Shown here piece after piece: positions 9,309-18,930 of a stretch of DNA of 64,000 nt (within the stretch, counting starts at the first letter, position 1; every line of letters starts with the position of its first letter). The stretch is from an uncultured Saprospiraceae bacterium (GTDB lineage Bacteria; Bacteroidota; Bacteroidia; Chitinophagales; Saprospiraceae), in contig CAKZQC010000013.1 in assembly GCA_937139495.1 (NCBI GenBank), positions 124,001 through 188,000 of the forward strand, in the 5' to 3' direction. A program made the translations under genes and the position numbers. The notes under the pieces were generated by a model. It had not been told where the DNA came from. It did no database searches and worked only from the letters and a program-made list of their open reading frames with translations.

Positions 9309-10364
9309 ATGAGCAAAAGAAATATATTAATAACAGGTGGAGCAGGGTTTATTGGCTCGCATGTCGTCCGTTTATTCATAGAGAAATACCCGAACTACAA
9401 TATTGTCAACTTAGACAAATTGACCTATGCGGGCAATTTGGAAAACTTGACAGCAGTAGAAAATGCCACTAATTATACGTTTGTAAAAGGCGATATTGTG
9501 GATCAAGATTTTATCAATGCGTTGTTTGAAGAACACCAATTTGATAGCGTAATTCACTTGGCAGCAGAGTCGCACGTAGATCGTTCGATTAGCAACCCAA
9601 TGGAGTTTATCCAAACCAATATTATTGGTACCGTCAATTTGCTGAATGCCGCTCGTGCTATTTGGGGAAAAGACTTGGACGGGAAACTATTTTATCATAT
9701 TTCTACCGATGAAGTATATGGTACATTGGGCGAAACAGGTTTGTTTACAGAAGAAACAGCGTACGATCCTCGTTCGCCTTATTCTTCGTCGAAGGCAAGT
9801 TCAGACCACTTAGTAAGAGCTTATCACCATACGTACGATTTGCCGATTCTGATTTCTAATTGTTCCAATAATTATGGATCGCATCAGTTTCCTGAGAAAT
9901 TGATTCCTTTGTGTATCAATAATATCAAGCAAGGTTTGCCTTTGCCTATCTATGGCGATGGCAAATATACTAGAGATTGGCTTTGGGTCAACGATCATGC
10001 TCGTGCTATTGATGTGATATTCCATGAGGGCAAAAATGGAGAAACCTACAACATAGGTGGACACAATGAGTGGAAAAACATCGACTTGGTACACGTCCTT
10101 TGCGATACAATGGACGAACTATTGGGTAGAGCGGCAGGCAGTGCTAGAGAGTTGATTACTTTCGTCAAAGACAGACAAGGACACGACCGCCGTTATGCGA
10201 TAGACGCTAGCAAAATAGCGAAAGAATTGGGCTGGAAACCTTCCGTAACCTTCGAGCAAGGAATAAAAGAAACGGTACAATGGTATTTGGATAACGAGCA
10301 ATGGCTCGATAATGTTACTTCGGGCAATTATCAATCTTATTACCAAAAGCAATACACAGATTAA
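9309..10364 (+). CDS. rfbB: dTDP-glucose 4,6-dehydratase
   Basis: This 351-residue SDR enzyme makes dTDP-4-keto-6-deoxyglucose. GGAGFIG lies at 10-16, the catalytic T133-D134-E135 in STDEVYG, and Y158-x3-K162 in YSSSK. The AESHVDRSI segment near 87-95 is characteristic of RmlB. The gap to the decarboxylase gene is 9 bp, so the two are co-transcribed. RmlA, RmlC and RmlD are not nearby; the product could also feed the wecE transaminase at 53.9 kb. Confidence 0.95.
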   Translation: MSKRNILITGGAGFIGSHVVRLFIEKYPNYNIVNLDKLTYAGNLENLTAVENATNYTFVKGDIVDQDFINALFEEHQFDSVIHLAAESHVDRSISNPMEFIQTNIIGTVNLLNAARAIWGKDLDGKLFYHISTDEVYGTLGETGLFTEETAYDPRSPYSSSKASSDHLVRAYHHTYDLPILISNCSNNYGSHQFPEKLIPLCINNIKQGLPLPIYGDGKYTRDWLWVNDHARAIDVIFHEGKNGETYNIGGHNEWKNIDLVHVLCDTMDELLGRAAGSARELITFVKDRQGHDRRYAIDASKIAKELGWKPSVTFEQGIKETVQWYLDNEQWLDNVTSGNYQSYYQKQYTD

Positions 10365-10438
10365 AACACGTCTTGAAGGATACTTTATTCTTTAGTTGGG
10401 ATACAATCCTACCCAATGACACGTTAATTTGATAGTAG

Positions 10439-10472
10439 TTGACTACTATGCAGGCTAATTTTAGTACTTTTG
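10439..10472 (+). promoter_or_regulatory. Promoter of the SLBB export operon
   Basis: TTG at 10439-10441 and TACTTTTG at 10465-10472 fit the Bacteroidota -33/-7 pattern with a 23-bp spacer. Transcription would begin near 10480, leaving a leader of about 170 nt that contains the hairpin at 10549-10584. Confidence 0.6.
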
Positions 10473-10548
10473 CAGCTTGCTTTGGATACACATACAGACA
10501 CAATGGAGCTGACACCCAAAATCGTCCACTCATTGTTTAACCGATACG

Positions 10549-10584
10549 ACAAAGCAACTTTGATTTTTATCAAAGTTGCTTTGT
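10549..10584 (+). promoter_or_regulatory. Leader hairpin of the SLBB export operon
   Basis: A perfect 16-bp inverted repeat (10549-10564 with 10569-10584) has a TTTT loop. It lies between the candidate promoter and the start codon at 10649 and is not followed by a T tract. It could be an attenuator, a processing site, or a terminator for read-through from rfbB. Confidence 0.5.
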
Positions 10585-10648
10585 TAGAAATAAAGACGAC
10601 TATTCGATATAGCGTACTTTGTCTCATTTTATCTATAATTTTTGGTTT

Positions 10649-13105
10649 ATGAAAGCCCGTTTTTATTTATTGAGCTGCTTATTTTTGTTGATTAGTGCAG
10701 TGCCTTGTTTGGCACAAGAGCCACCAGTGGCACCCGTTCCTATAACACCAGTTGTTATAGATCCATTGGCATTGCCTCAAAATCAAACTCAGTTTGATCC
10801 GATAGGTAAGACGCTTCCTGATGGCACATTGTCGCCTACAACAGAGCCTACAGAGGACAACAGCGAACAGACTGATGCAGACAAAGAAGCACAGCGTATA
10901 GAAGATGAGGATCTCAAAATCAAATTTGACGAACGTCAAAGCCAACTGCCACAAGCTAAGATTTGGGGGCAGCAGTTTTTTCGAGATCAAAGTATCGAGT
11001 TTTTTGATAACTACAGAGACAAGAAAGCTATAGATAGCTATCTATTGGGTATTGGCGATGAAATATCGGTCACTATTTGGGGCAGAACCTCTTATAGTAG
11101 CAATACACAAGTAGAAGAAGATGGTTATATCAACTTATCGAATCCTGCCACAGGCATACATATTCCGAGGGTGTATGTCAAAGATATGCGTTTTGGCGAT
11201 GTCAAAAAAGCAGTGTTGAGTCGCTTGCGCAATCACATGAATATTGACAATTCGCAGACCGCTATCAATCTTAATTATAGCCGTGCAATGACCATTAATA
11301 TTACAGGGGAAGTATTTAACCCCGGTAGCTATAATATGCCTGCAATCAATACTGCCTTCAACGCACTAGTAGCTGCTGGAGGTCCTTCGCAGATTGGTAG
11401 TGTACGTCTAATCAAGGTGGTCTCTTCTGGGCAGCCAGAGCGGATATTGGATGTATATGAGTTTATCAATAACCCAAAGGTTATGGAGGAGTTTTTCTTG
11501 CAGAGCAATGATTATATTTATGTTCCGTTGGCAGAACGCATTATAGAAATATCGGGTGCTATTGAGCGTCCTTTTTACTACGAATTGGTGGGGGACGAAA
11601 ATCTATTGGAACTCATTACACACGCTGGGGGATTGCGTCCCGATGCCTACAAAAAAAATATCCAAGTCATTCGATACGAAAATGATGAAGAGAAACTGAT
11701 AGATGTTGATTTGACAGCACTGTATCAAGCAGGCAAAAACTTTGAAGTAAAAGATGGTGATCGCATTACGATTAATCAGATTGGGCAGGCTTTTGCCAAT
11801 TATGCCACTGTAAAAGGGGCGGTGCGCCTGCCCGGTACGTACGAAATCAAACCGACGACTACTATTAGCGAAGTATTGCGCAAGTCGGGCATTATTCGTT
11901 CGGCTATTATGCAAAAAATATACATCAAGCGGCTGAGAGAAGATTTGTCTATTGACTATATTCCTGTCAATATCTATGATGTACTCGACAACGAAAATTC
12001 TTCAGAAAACTTGACCTTGCGTCCATTTGATGAGATTGAAGTAAAATATAAGGCTGATTTTATTGACAAATATAATGTCAAAATATATGGGTCGGTACGC
12101 CAACCTGGTAATTTTGAATACAGCGATTCTTTGTTATTGGAAGATGTAATCTATATGGCAAACGGGATTCAGCTCGATGCCACCAATAGTATAGTAGAAA
12201 TTTCTCGATTAGTAATTGACGATAAAGGCAGTAAAACATTTATTGTTTTTGAGCAATTCAAGATTAATGATGAATTACAAATAGTCGGTGCGGATAACTT
12301 TGTATTAGAACCTTATGACCAGATTTTTGTCCGAAAATCAAAGGATTTTCAAATCCCTCAAAACATCTCTATTGGTGGCGAAATATTACTACCGGGATTA
12401 TATACCATGAAGGACAAAACGGAACGGGTAATGAGTGTATTGGAACGAGCTGGAGGGGTTACTCCCGCAGCATTCTTAGAAGGAGCTAAATTATTCCGTA
12501 AAGGAGAGGGCTTGGTACTATTAGATTTGAATAAATTGCTAAAAGAAGGCGAAAAATCAAAATTTAACTATGTACTCAAACCCGGTGATCGTATCATCAT
12601 TCCTACACACAAAGAACTAGTTTCGATAGCAGGACGCATTAATCACCCGACTATCAAGGAAGGAGCGGAGATTGAGATGATGGAGCGAGATTTGGAATTG
12701 GAAAAACTAGACACTAAAATTGGAAAACAAGAGTACTTGTTAGCACGAGAGATTGAAAAAGTAGATAACCCAACAAAAGTAAATATACCTTTTCACGAAG
12801 GAAAAAATGCACTGTTTTATATCAAAGAGTATGGGGCGGGCATCGACCGCAAACTAGGTGGTCGAAATCGCTTAGTGTATGTCAAATATGCCAATGGAGC
12901 GGTCAAGAAAACTAAATCATTCTTGTTTTTTAAGACTTACCCTAAGGTAGATAAAGGAGCAATGGTATATGTTGATGAAAAACAAGTGAAACCTAAAAAC
13001 CCAAACAAAAATCCAGTAGATTGGTACAAAGTGGTGCGAGATGGTTTTGCTATCGTTACATCAGGACTTACTTTATATGCACTAATTACAGCTTTGCAGC
13101 GATAG
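10649..13105 (+). CDS. SLBB-domain polysaccharide export protein (Wza-like)
   Basis: This 818-residue protein starts at 10649, where MKARFYLLSCLFLLIS begins a clear signal peptide ending near CLAQ; the upstream ATG at 10619 would place ten extra residues before it. An acidic, proline-rich linker leads to a Poly_export domain around residues 130-215 (LLGIGDEISVTIWG). About six SLBB repeats follow, each with a G-x-V/I-x-x-P-G-x-Y core: ITGEVFNPGSY, ISGAIERPFYY, VKGAVRLPGTY, IYGSVRQPGNF, IGGEILLPGLY and a weaker last one. A hydrophobic segment closes the C-terminus. The family forms the outer-membrane or periplasmic conduit for capsule or exopolysaccharide. It is the first gene of the locus. Confidence 0.9.
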   Translation: MKARFYLLSCLFLLISAVPCLAQEPPVAPVPITPVVIDPLALPQNQTQFDPIGKTLPDGTLSPTTEPTEDNSEQTDADKEAQRIEDEDLKIKFDERQSQLPQAKIWGQQFFRDQSIEFFDNYRDKKAIDSYLLGIGDEISVTIWGRTSYSSNTQVEEDGYINLSNPATGIHIPRVYVKDMRFGDVKKAVLSRLRNHMNIDNSQTAINLNYSRAMTINITGEVFNPGSYNMPAINTAFNALVAAGGPSQIGSVRLIKVVSSGQPERILDVYEFINNPKVMEEFFLQSNDYIYVPLAERIIEISGAIERPFYYELVGDENLLELITHAGGLRPDAYKKNIQVIRYENDEEKLIDVDLTALYQAGKNFEVKDGDRITINQIGQAFANYATVKGAVRLPGTYEIKPTTTISEVLRKSGIIRSAIMQKIYIKRLREDLSIDYIPVNIYDVLDNENSSENLTLRPFDEIEVKYKADFIDKYNVKIYGSVRQPGNFEYSDSLLLEDVIYMANGIQLDATNSIVEISRLVIDDKGSKTFIVFEQFKINDELQIVGADNFVLEPYDQIFVRKSKDFQIPQNISIGGEILLPGLYTMKDKTERVMSVLERAGGVTPAAFLEGAKLFRKGEGLVLLDLNKLLKEGEKSKFNYVLKPGDRIIIPTHKELVSIAGRINHPTIKEGAEIEMMERDLELEKLDTKIGKQEYLLAREIEKVDNPTKVNIPFHEGKNALFYIKEYGAGIDRKLGGRNRLVYVKYANGAVKKTKSFLFFKTYPKVDKGAMVYVDEKQVKPKNPNKNPVDWYKVVRDGFAIVTSGLTLYALITALQR

Positions 13106-13125
13106 ACTTTTTTTAGTATAAATAT

Positions 13126-14235
13126 ATGGAACAGCAAGAAGCAGATAACAGACCATTGGTACAAGAAAGTGAAGCAAATCCCTTTACTTTGAAGCAACTT
13201 TTGCCTACCATCAAGGATTATGGCATTTTTGTCCTCAAATTTTCGTGGCTATTGGTGATTGCAGGTTGTTTTTTGGGTTGGTATATGCGCAATAGAAAAT
13301 TGGATACGCCAACTACTTATACCGCTAATCTGTCGTTCAAGATGGACGAATCGGTAGGGGCTGCACAACAAGGAATTGCCAGTCTATTTGGTGGGACAAT
13401 TGCCGAAGGTGAAAGTAATTTGATGAGCCTCAAGTCGCTCAAAGAAATTATGAAAACAAGACAAGTAGTGCAAAAAACGCTGTTTGATAAAAAAAACATG
13501 CACTACCACAAAGGTGGAGAAGATTATTTAATCAATCATTACTTACGCTTGTTTTTTTATAAGGAAGGTGCCCAAAATCCATATTACTTTACCACGGATA
13601 CCATCGACCCTTACAACCGCAAAGCGAATAAATTAATCATGTATGTACATCGAGTAATTGCCAATAATTTTATTACGGTCGATGTTACGCCTGCTAATAT
13701 TGTCAATATGCGATGCAATTCTCAAAATGAAGATTTTAGTTTCGAATTGCTAACCTCTATGTATAATCAGCTAGATTCTTTTTATAGCGATGATAAGATA
13801 CAGCGCAAGGAAGCATTCTATGAGATGGCAGTGAAACGTAAAGGTGATTTGTGGAACAAGCTACGAGCTGCCGAATCGGACTATATTATACACGTCAATA
13901 CCAATGGAGCGGAAGCCCCAGGGCGATACAATACCGCTATCAAAACGCAGTACTTATCCACGGACTTACGTTCGGCAACAGAAGCCTATTTTATGGCTTT
14001 GCGCAATGAAGAAGCAGCATGGGTCGTACTCGAAAAACAACGACAAAACAGAGCATTGCAAATGATAGATCAGCCTCTTTATCCGTTGCGAGCAGAAGTG
14101 CCTAATCCATTTTTGCACATGGTAATAGGATTTGTAGCAGGGTTTGTACTGTCGCTTATGGCGGTACTAGGACTCAAATTTGCACTTAATTATTTTAGTA
14201 ATCAATCGAAAAAAACTACTATGGACATAGTATAA
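13126..14235 (+). CDS. Wzz-like chain-length / co-polymerase membrane protein
   Basis: This 369-residue protein has the Wzz topology: a transmembrane segment near residues 32-53, a large periplasmic region with predicted helices, and a second transmembrane segment near 325-350 preceded by the proline-rich QPLYPLRAEVPNP. That proline-rich motif before the second segment is typical of the family. No tyrosine-kinase domain is fused. It lies 20 bp after the SLBB gene, and the pair would form the inner-membrane regulator and export channel of a polymer pathway. Overall similarity to well-known Wzz proteins is low. Confidence 0.75.
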   Translation: MEQQEADNRPLVQESEANPFTLKQLLPTIKDYGIFVLKFSWLLVIAGCFLGWYMRNRKLDTPTTYTANLSFKMDESVGAAQQGIASLFGGTIAEGESNLMSLKSLKEIMKTRQVVQKTLFDKKNMHYHKGGEDYLINHYLRLFFYKEGAQNPYYFTTDTIDPYNRKANKLIMYVHRVIANNFITVDVTPANIVNMRCNSQNEDFSFELLTSMYNQLDSFYSDDKIQRKEAFYEMAVKRKGDLWNKLRAAESDYIIHVNTNGAEAPGRYNTAIKTQYLSTDLRSATEAYFMALRNEEAAWVVLEKQRQNRALQMIDQPLYPLRAEVPNPFLHMVIGFVAGFVLSLMAVLGLKFALNYFSNQSKKTTMDIV

Positions 14236-14248
14236 GGGTAGTGTTATT

Positions 14249-14938
14249 ATGAACGACTTTTTTAACCACGTTATTAGCTATTGGTACAACCTCAAAAATA
14301 TTATTTCGCCTTACAGTTTGGTCATCAATATGATTGTCTGTACGGTTCTTTCTTGGTGTGTTGCCAAGTTCTATGTTGCCTACGGCAATGCCGTATCTAA
14401 TAGAGGTCGTTTTGCTGCCAATTTCGTACCCTTGGCATTGACCACAATGGCAATTATGATTATTGTCAAACCTTCCGTTGCTTTGTCATTGGGATTGGTG
14501 GGGGCACTGTCAATAGTTCGTTTTCGGGCAGCTATCAAAGATCCAGAAGAGTTGACCTATCTATTTTTGTCTATCTCTATTGGGTTGGCTACGGGAGCCG
14601 ATCAACCACTTATTGCGATTATTATTATTGTTTTTGTACTGTTTTTCTTGTTCTTGAGCAAGAAAGTAGGCAAAGATCCTGCGTTTGTAGATGGCGACCG
14701 AATGTACATCAATATAGCAACTGACCAAGCAGATATTGTTGCCATTCAAACTATTTTGACTCAATCTCTCCGACAGGTTATTCTGAAGCGTATGGATACC
14801 ACTAGAGGTGGGTTGGATTTGACTTTTGTTGCCAAATCAACCCAAATAGCCGAAATTCAGCAGGTCAAAGATGCACTTCTTGCCCTTTCTGATCATACGC
14901 AAATATCTATTGTGGAGCAACCAGATTTGATTATATAA
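14249..14938 (+). CDS. DUF4956 membrane protein
   Basis: This 229-residue protein has about four transmembrane segments between residues 25 and 135. The segment GALSIVRFRAAIKDPEE, in the middle of the membrane region, is the hallmark of DUF4956. A soluble C-terminal domain of about 85 residues looks ferredoxin-like (TDQADIVAIQTIL). The stop codon overlaps the next start by one base (TAATG), so translation of the two is coupled. DUF4956 proteins usually occur beside VTC-domain proteins, as here, and their biochemical role is unknown. Confidence 0.85.
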   Translation: MNDFFNHVISYWYNLKNIISPYSLVINMIVCTVLSWCVAKFYVAYGNAVSNRGRFAANFVPLALTTMAIMIIVKPSVALSLGLVGALSIVRFRAAIKDPEELTYLFLSISIGLATGADQPLIAIIIIVFVLFFLFLSKKVGKDPAFVDGDRMYINIATDQADIVAIQTILTQSLRQVILKRMDTTRGGLDLTFVAKSTQIAEIQQVKDALLALSDHTQISIVEQPDLII

Positions 14939-15573
14939 TGCTACGTTACGAACGAAAATATAAAATAGAGGGCGTTGATTTATCGACGGTTTTTCAGACT
15001 ATTCGCAATCACCCAGCTTCTCTGTCTCAGATTTATCCTGACCGCCAAATCAATAATATCTATTATGATACGATGGGCTTGACGACCTACAAGGAAAATG
15101 TAATGGGGATTGCGGAGCGAAAAAAATTCCGAGTACGTTGGTATGGGTATGATCCATTGGTCGTCAAGTCGCCACAGTTGGAAATAAAATTGCGCAAGAA
15201 CGAAGTTGGCGACAAAATTATTCACCCTGTCGAGCCGTTTGAATTGGATAATCTCCGAGGGTTGACCAAACAGGTCAATCAATTGGTTCCGCCCAATTAC
15301 CTACAGCCAGTGTTACAAAATTCGTACAAAAGAGCTTACTTTGGTACGACCGACAAAAAATTTAGAGTGACCGTAGATTGGGAACTCAGTTATGGTGGGT
15401 TGTTTAATCAACCTCAATTTCGGAAACATGACTTTAGAGAAAAAAACGTTATTATACTAGAATTAAAATACGATCGAGATTTAGAAAAAGAAGCGAGCCG
15501 AATTAGTCAATACTTCCCGTTTCGACGTACCAAAAATTCAAAATACGTGACTGGTGTCGAATATTGCTGGTAA
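14938..15573 (+). CDS. VTC-domain (polyphosphate-polymerase-like) protein
   Basis: This 211-residue protein consists of a single VTC domain, a triphosphate tunnel fold. Charged residues expected to line the tunnel are visible in RYERKYKI (3-10), KKFRVRWYG, LEIKLRK, NSYKRAYF, LELKYD and KNSKYVTGVEYC. In yeast the related domain polymerises polyphosphate from ATP; bacterial members beside DUF4956 have no settled function. It has no signal peptide and should sit at the cytoplasmic side next to its DUF4956 partner. The stop codon is immediately followed by GAGCGTG, resembling the end of the dispersed repeat family. Confidence 0.85.
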   Translation: MLRYERKYKIEGVDLSTVFQTIRNHPASLSQIYPDRQINNIYYDTMGLTTYKENVMGIAERKKFRVRWYGYDPLVVKSPQLEIKLRKNEVGDKIIHPVEPFELDNLRGLTKQVNQLVPPNYLQPVLQNSYKRAYFGTTDKKFRVTVDWELSYGGLFNQPQFRKHDFREKNVIILELKYDRDLEKEASRISQYFPFRRTKNSKYVTGVEYCW

Positions 15574-15626
15574 GAGCGTGTTGCCTGTGCTTTAAAAAAG
15601 CGTAGGAAGAAAAAAAATAATTTCTT

Positions 15627-18600
15627 ATGAAAAAATATACGCTACTCCTATTGTTTTTTGGTGGATTTGTATCTTTCAACCCACTGGTAGCACAGAGCCC
15701 TAGTGGGCTAGAGTGCGATTCTGTAGCACTCCAGCAAGCACACGATTTCAATAAAAAAGGCAATGCTCATCTCAAAAATCAGCAATACGAAGAGGCAGTC
15801 AAAACGCTTCATCTAGCACTAGCAGGCTATCATAATTCAGCTTGCAAAAGTTCGTTTATTGGAATGGAACTTAATATACTCAAAGCAGAATTAAAACAAA
15901 AAAACTGGAAACAGTTTGAGCAGAGCTATCAGCAGTTTTTGCAAGGGTATGACTCCGCTACCACCAAGGCTAACCTAGATGCTAAGGGGCAGCTATATTA
16001 TGTCTATTCTTGGAACGCCCTCAATCAAAAACAGTTCGAGCAAGCAAAAGCTAGCGGGCTAAAATCACTAGAACTGCACAAACGAAGTGAATCTTGGCAG
16101 CATTATTTCAAAACAGCTACGCACTTAGCGTTGGTTGCTTATTACCAACAGGACTTTGCTAAGATGGAGCAAATGATAGATTTGGCAGCCACAGCCAATA
16201 AAGAACAGCTAGAAAGAAATAAAAAAAACCTACGAGAAATTACACAGCTTTATGGTGCTTTGTATTACAAAACAGGCGACTACCAAAAAGCATTAACCAA
16301 AACGAAAGAATCGTTGCAGCAAGCTTTTTCGACGATGGAAACCGACCGAGACTCTAACTATGTTGCGGCATTGTACAATAATATTGGGCTGTATTATATG
16401 GAATTGGGTGATGTAACCAAAGCAGAAGATTATTGTACCAATGCTCTCCAGCTATCGCAACGAACGGGCAACTATTACGAAGTATCTACGATTTATCTCA
16501 ATATGGGAGAGTTGTTTGATAAGCGTCAAAATGCCGAAAAAGCTTTCTTTTATTATAAACAATCGGTCAAAGCACTCGAAAAAGTAAAAGGTGTACCACA
16601 ACACAAATACGATAGAGCATTGCTGAATATCAACAACAATATAGCAGCCGTTGCCATTCAACTAAAACGCTATGGTGTTGCTTTAGATGCGCTACAAAAA
16701 AACTTAATTATACATCAAAAAGATACCTACAAAACAGACGAAACCTTTGCTGTATTAGGGCGATATTATACCGCTATTAAACAATATAGTACTGCCGAAA
16801 AGTTTTATGGAAAGGCGTTGCTCAAAAGGCAAGAAATATATGGATGGCAACACCCTCTAGTGGCAGAGGTCTATTACGAATTGGCAATAGTTGCTCGCAA
16901 ACAATTGCAACCCAAAATAGCCTTGCAGCAGCTACAAATGGCACAAGAAGCGATTACGATTGTGTATGATTCGGTCAGTAATACTGCCACAGAAGAAATA
17001 TCTGACCAAAGTACTTTCTTGCAGATACTAGATGCCAAAGCACGTATTTATCAAGAAGAGGAACGCACTCTTTTGGCGTTTTTGACGACTCAAAAAGCCG
17101 TAGCGACAGTAGAAGAATTGAGGGCAGAATTTAAGGAGGAGGGGTCTAAATTATTTATCTTACAAAAGATGATTCCAACGTATGAACTCTCGTTGGCTCT
17201 TTCGTTGGAGCTGTACAAAACAACTGCCGAAAAAGCCTATTTGCAGCACGCTTTTCAGCTTATCGAAAAGAGCAAATCGGTACTTTTGTTAGATGCGTTG
17301 CAAGTGGAGCAAGCACGGAGTTTTGGCAATGTGCCGACAGCATTGCTAGAAGAAGAAAATAGATTGGCTAGAGCATTGGCAAAAGCCCAAAAAGAATTGT
17401 TTGATTCTAATGCGACGATTACGAAAGCAAAAATAGCTGCTATCCACAAGGAAATATTGGAATTGAAGTTAGCTTCTGAAAAGTTGCAACAACAATTGGA
17501 ACAAAATTACCCGAAATATCACGAGCTAAAATATAGCACACAATTGGCATCGTTGGAGCAAGTGCAGCAGCTACTAGACGCAGAAACTGCCTTGATAGAA
17601 TATTTTGTAGGGAACAATAATGTGTACGTTTTTTCTATTTACAAAGACAGCGTTTGGCTCAGTACCATGCCTGTCAATCTAGGATTGACCAATTCTATTC
17701 GAGCATTGCGGACGGCATTGACGCAGACCAAAATGTTGAGGACTGATTCCGAAAGTTCTTATGCCTTATTGGCAAATAATGCCCGTACTATTTATAAACA
17801 ATATGTAGCTCCAGCACTCAAAAGCAACCTCCCTCAAAAGTTAATTATCATTCCTGATGGCGGATTTAATTATGTTCCTTTTGATGTCTTGTTGACTGAA
17901 AAACCAGATTTTGAATCGTCGATTTTCAAAAAATTGCCTTATTTAGTCAACTCTACGATTTGCAATTATCATTATTCAGCGGCTTTATTGTTGCTCAGCG
18001 AGCAAAATAAACCCCAAGAGCAGGCAACTAAAATATTGGGTTTTGCTTCTTCTTATCAGACGGATTTGTTTGTCAACAAAAAAATAAAAAACCTAAGAGA
18101 AGCAGACCGTAACTTGCGGGCTCAATTGATTCCGCTTCCAGGTGCGGTATCGGAGGTAGCTTATTTGGAAAGTCGTTTTTTTGGCGATTATTATACAGGG
18201 AATAAATCAAGTGAACAACAGTTCAAAAATAAAATAAGCGGACAGCATTACAGCGTGATACACTTGGCAATGCACGGTATTGTAGATGCTCAAAATCCTA
18301 GTTATTCTAGTTTGGCGTTTACTTATAGCAGCGATACAATCGAAGATGATTTTTTGTATGCTTACGAACTCAATAGCCTCAATTTGGATGCGGATTTGGT
18401 CGTACTTAGTGCTTGCGAAACTGGGTTTGGCAAATATGAAAGGGGCGAAGGAGTGGTTAGCATTGGTCGAGGGTTTATGTATGCAGGAGCGCCCAGCTTG
18501 GTGATGACTCTTTGGCCCATCAACGACAAAGCAACGTCTATGCTTATCAAGGATTTTTACGAATACTTATGTCAAGGAAAACCAAAAGATGAAGCACTAC

Positions 18601-18794
18601 GATTGGCTAAATTAGACTATATTCGACAAGCGGACGATATTGCAGCACACCCTTTCTTTTGGGCCAGCTTTATCAATGTGGGCAACAATAGTCCATTGAG
18701 CTTGACGACGACTTATCCTTGGGGTACTATCGTTATGGTTGCTTTAGTTGGATTAGTGCTGATAGGATTATTTTTTAGATTTAGAAAACGTTAG
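15627..18794 (+). CDS. Exported TPR-CHAT caspase-like protein
   Basis: This 1055-residue protein begins with a signal peptide (MKKYTLLLLFFGGFV...AQ). Residues 30 to about 600 form TPR repeats and coiled coil. The CHAT protease domain runs from about 700 to 1020 with the catalytic dyad H883 (LAMHG) and C930 (LSACETG). A single transmembrane segment near 1030-1050 is followed by a basic RFRKR tail. A signal peptide with a C-terminal stop-transfer segment predicts that TPR and CHAT domains face the periplasm, which is unusual since most CHAT proteases studied are cytoplasmic. It may be co-transcribed with the VTC gene, 53 bp upstream. Substrate and role are unknown. Confidence 0.85.
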   Translation: MKKYTLLLLFFGGFVSFNPLVAQSPSGLECDSVALQQAHDFNKKGNAHLKNQQYEEAVKTLHLALAGYHNSACKSSFIGMELNILKAELKQKNWKQFEQSYQQFLQGYDSATTKANLDAKGQLYYVYSWNALNQKQFEQAKASGLKSLELHKRSESWQHYFKTATHLALVAYYQQDFAKMEQMIDLAATANKEQLERNKKNLREITQLYGALYYKTGDYQKALTKTKESLQQAFSTMETDRDSNYVAALYNNIGLYYMELGDVTKAEDYCTNALQLSQRTGNYYEVSTIYLNMGELFDKRQNAEKAFFYYKQSVKALEKVKGVPQHKYDRALLNINNNIAAVAIQLKRYGVALDALQKNLIIHQKDTYKTDETFAVLGRYYTAIKQYSTAEKFYGKALLKRQEIYGWQHPLVAEVYYELAIVARKQLQPKIALQQLQMAQEAITIVYDSVSNTATEEISDQSTFLQILDAKARIYQEEERTLLAFLTTQKAVATVEELRAEFKEEGSKLFILQKMIPTYELSLALSLELYKTTAEKAYLQHAFQLIEKSKSVLLLDALQVEQARSFGNVPTALLEEENRLARALAKAQKELFDSNATITKAKIAAIHKEILELKLASEKLQQQLEQNYPKYHELKYSTQLASLEQVQQLLDAETALIEYFVGNNNVYVFSIYKDSVWLSTMPVNLGLTNSIRALRTALTQTKMLRTDSESSYALLANNARTIYKQYVAPALKSNLPQKLIIIPDGGFNYVPFDVLLTEKPDFESSIFKKLPYLVNSTICNYHYSAALLLLSEQNKPQEQATKILGFASSYQTDLFVNKKIKNLREADRNLRAQLIPLPGAVSEVAYLESRFFGDYYTGNKSSEQQFKNKISGQHYSVIHLAMHGIVDAQNPSYSSLAFTYSSDTIEDDFLYAYELNSLNLDADLVVLSACETGFGKYERGEGVVSIGRGFMYAGAPSLVMTLWPINDKATSMLIKDFYEYLCQGKPKDEALRLAKLDYIRQADDIAAHPFFWASFINVGNNSPLSLTTTYPWGTIVMVALVGLVLIGLFFRFRKR

Positions 18795-18795
18795 G

Positions 18796-18815
18796 CGAAT
18801 GAGTTAGCTCATTCG
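18796..18815. other. Small hairpin after the CHAT gene
   Basis: CGAATGAG, a TTAG loop and CTCATTCG form a perfect 8-bp stem one base after the stop codon. There is no T tract, so it may act as a weak terminator or a 3' stabiliser. Confidence 0.4.
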
Positions 18816-18862
18816 TGAAAATTAATTTAGCTTTACATTTTTTATTTGCCTATTGAGAAGTA

Positions 18863-18876
18863 AGAGCATGTCTAAA
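18863..18876 (+). repeat. Solo end of the dispersed repeat family
   Basis: AGAGCATGTCTAAA is the terminal motif of the elements at 5748-5973 and 26740-26986, found here without the element body. It lies within a hairpin whose arms are AAGTAAGA (18858-18865) and TCTTACTT (18882-18889). Confidence 0.5.
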
Positions 18877-18930
18877 GCTATTCTTACTTGTATTAATTTA
18901 ATTCGGAAATAATCTATTTAAAACAATTAT

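Noticed and set aside
10470..10652. A small plus-strand frame upstream of the SLBB gene
   Set aside because: It begins inside the candidate promoter box and runs through the leader hairpin, so it is not likely to be translated.
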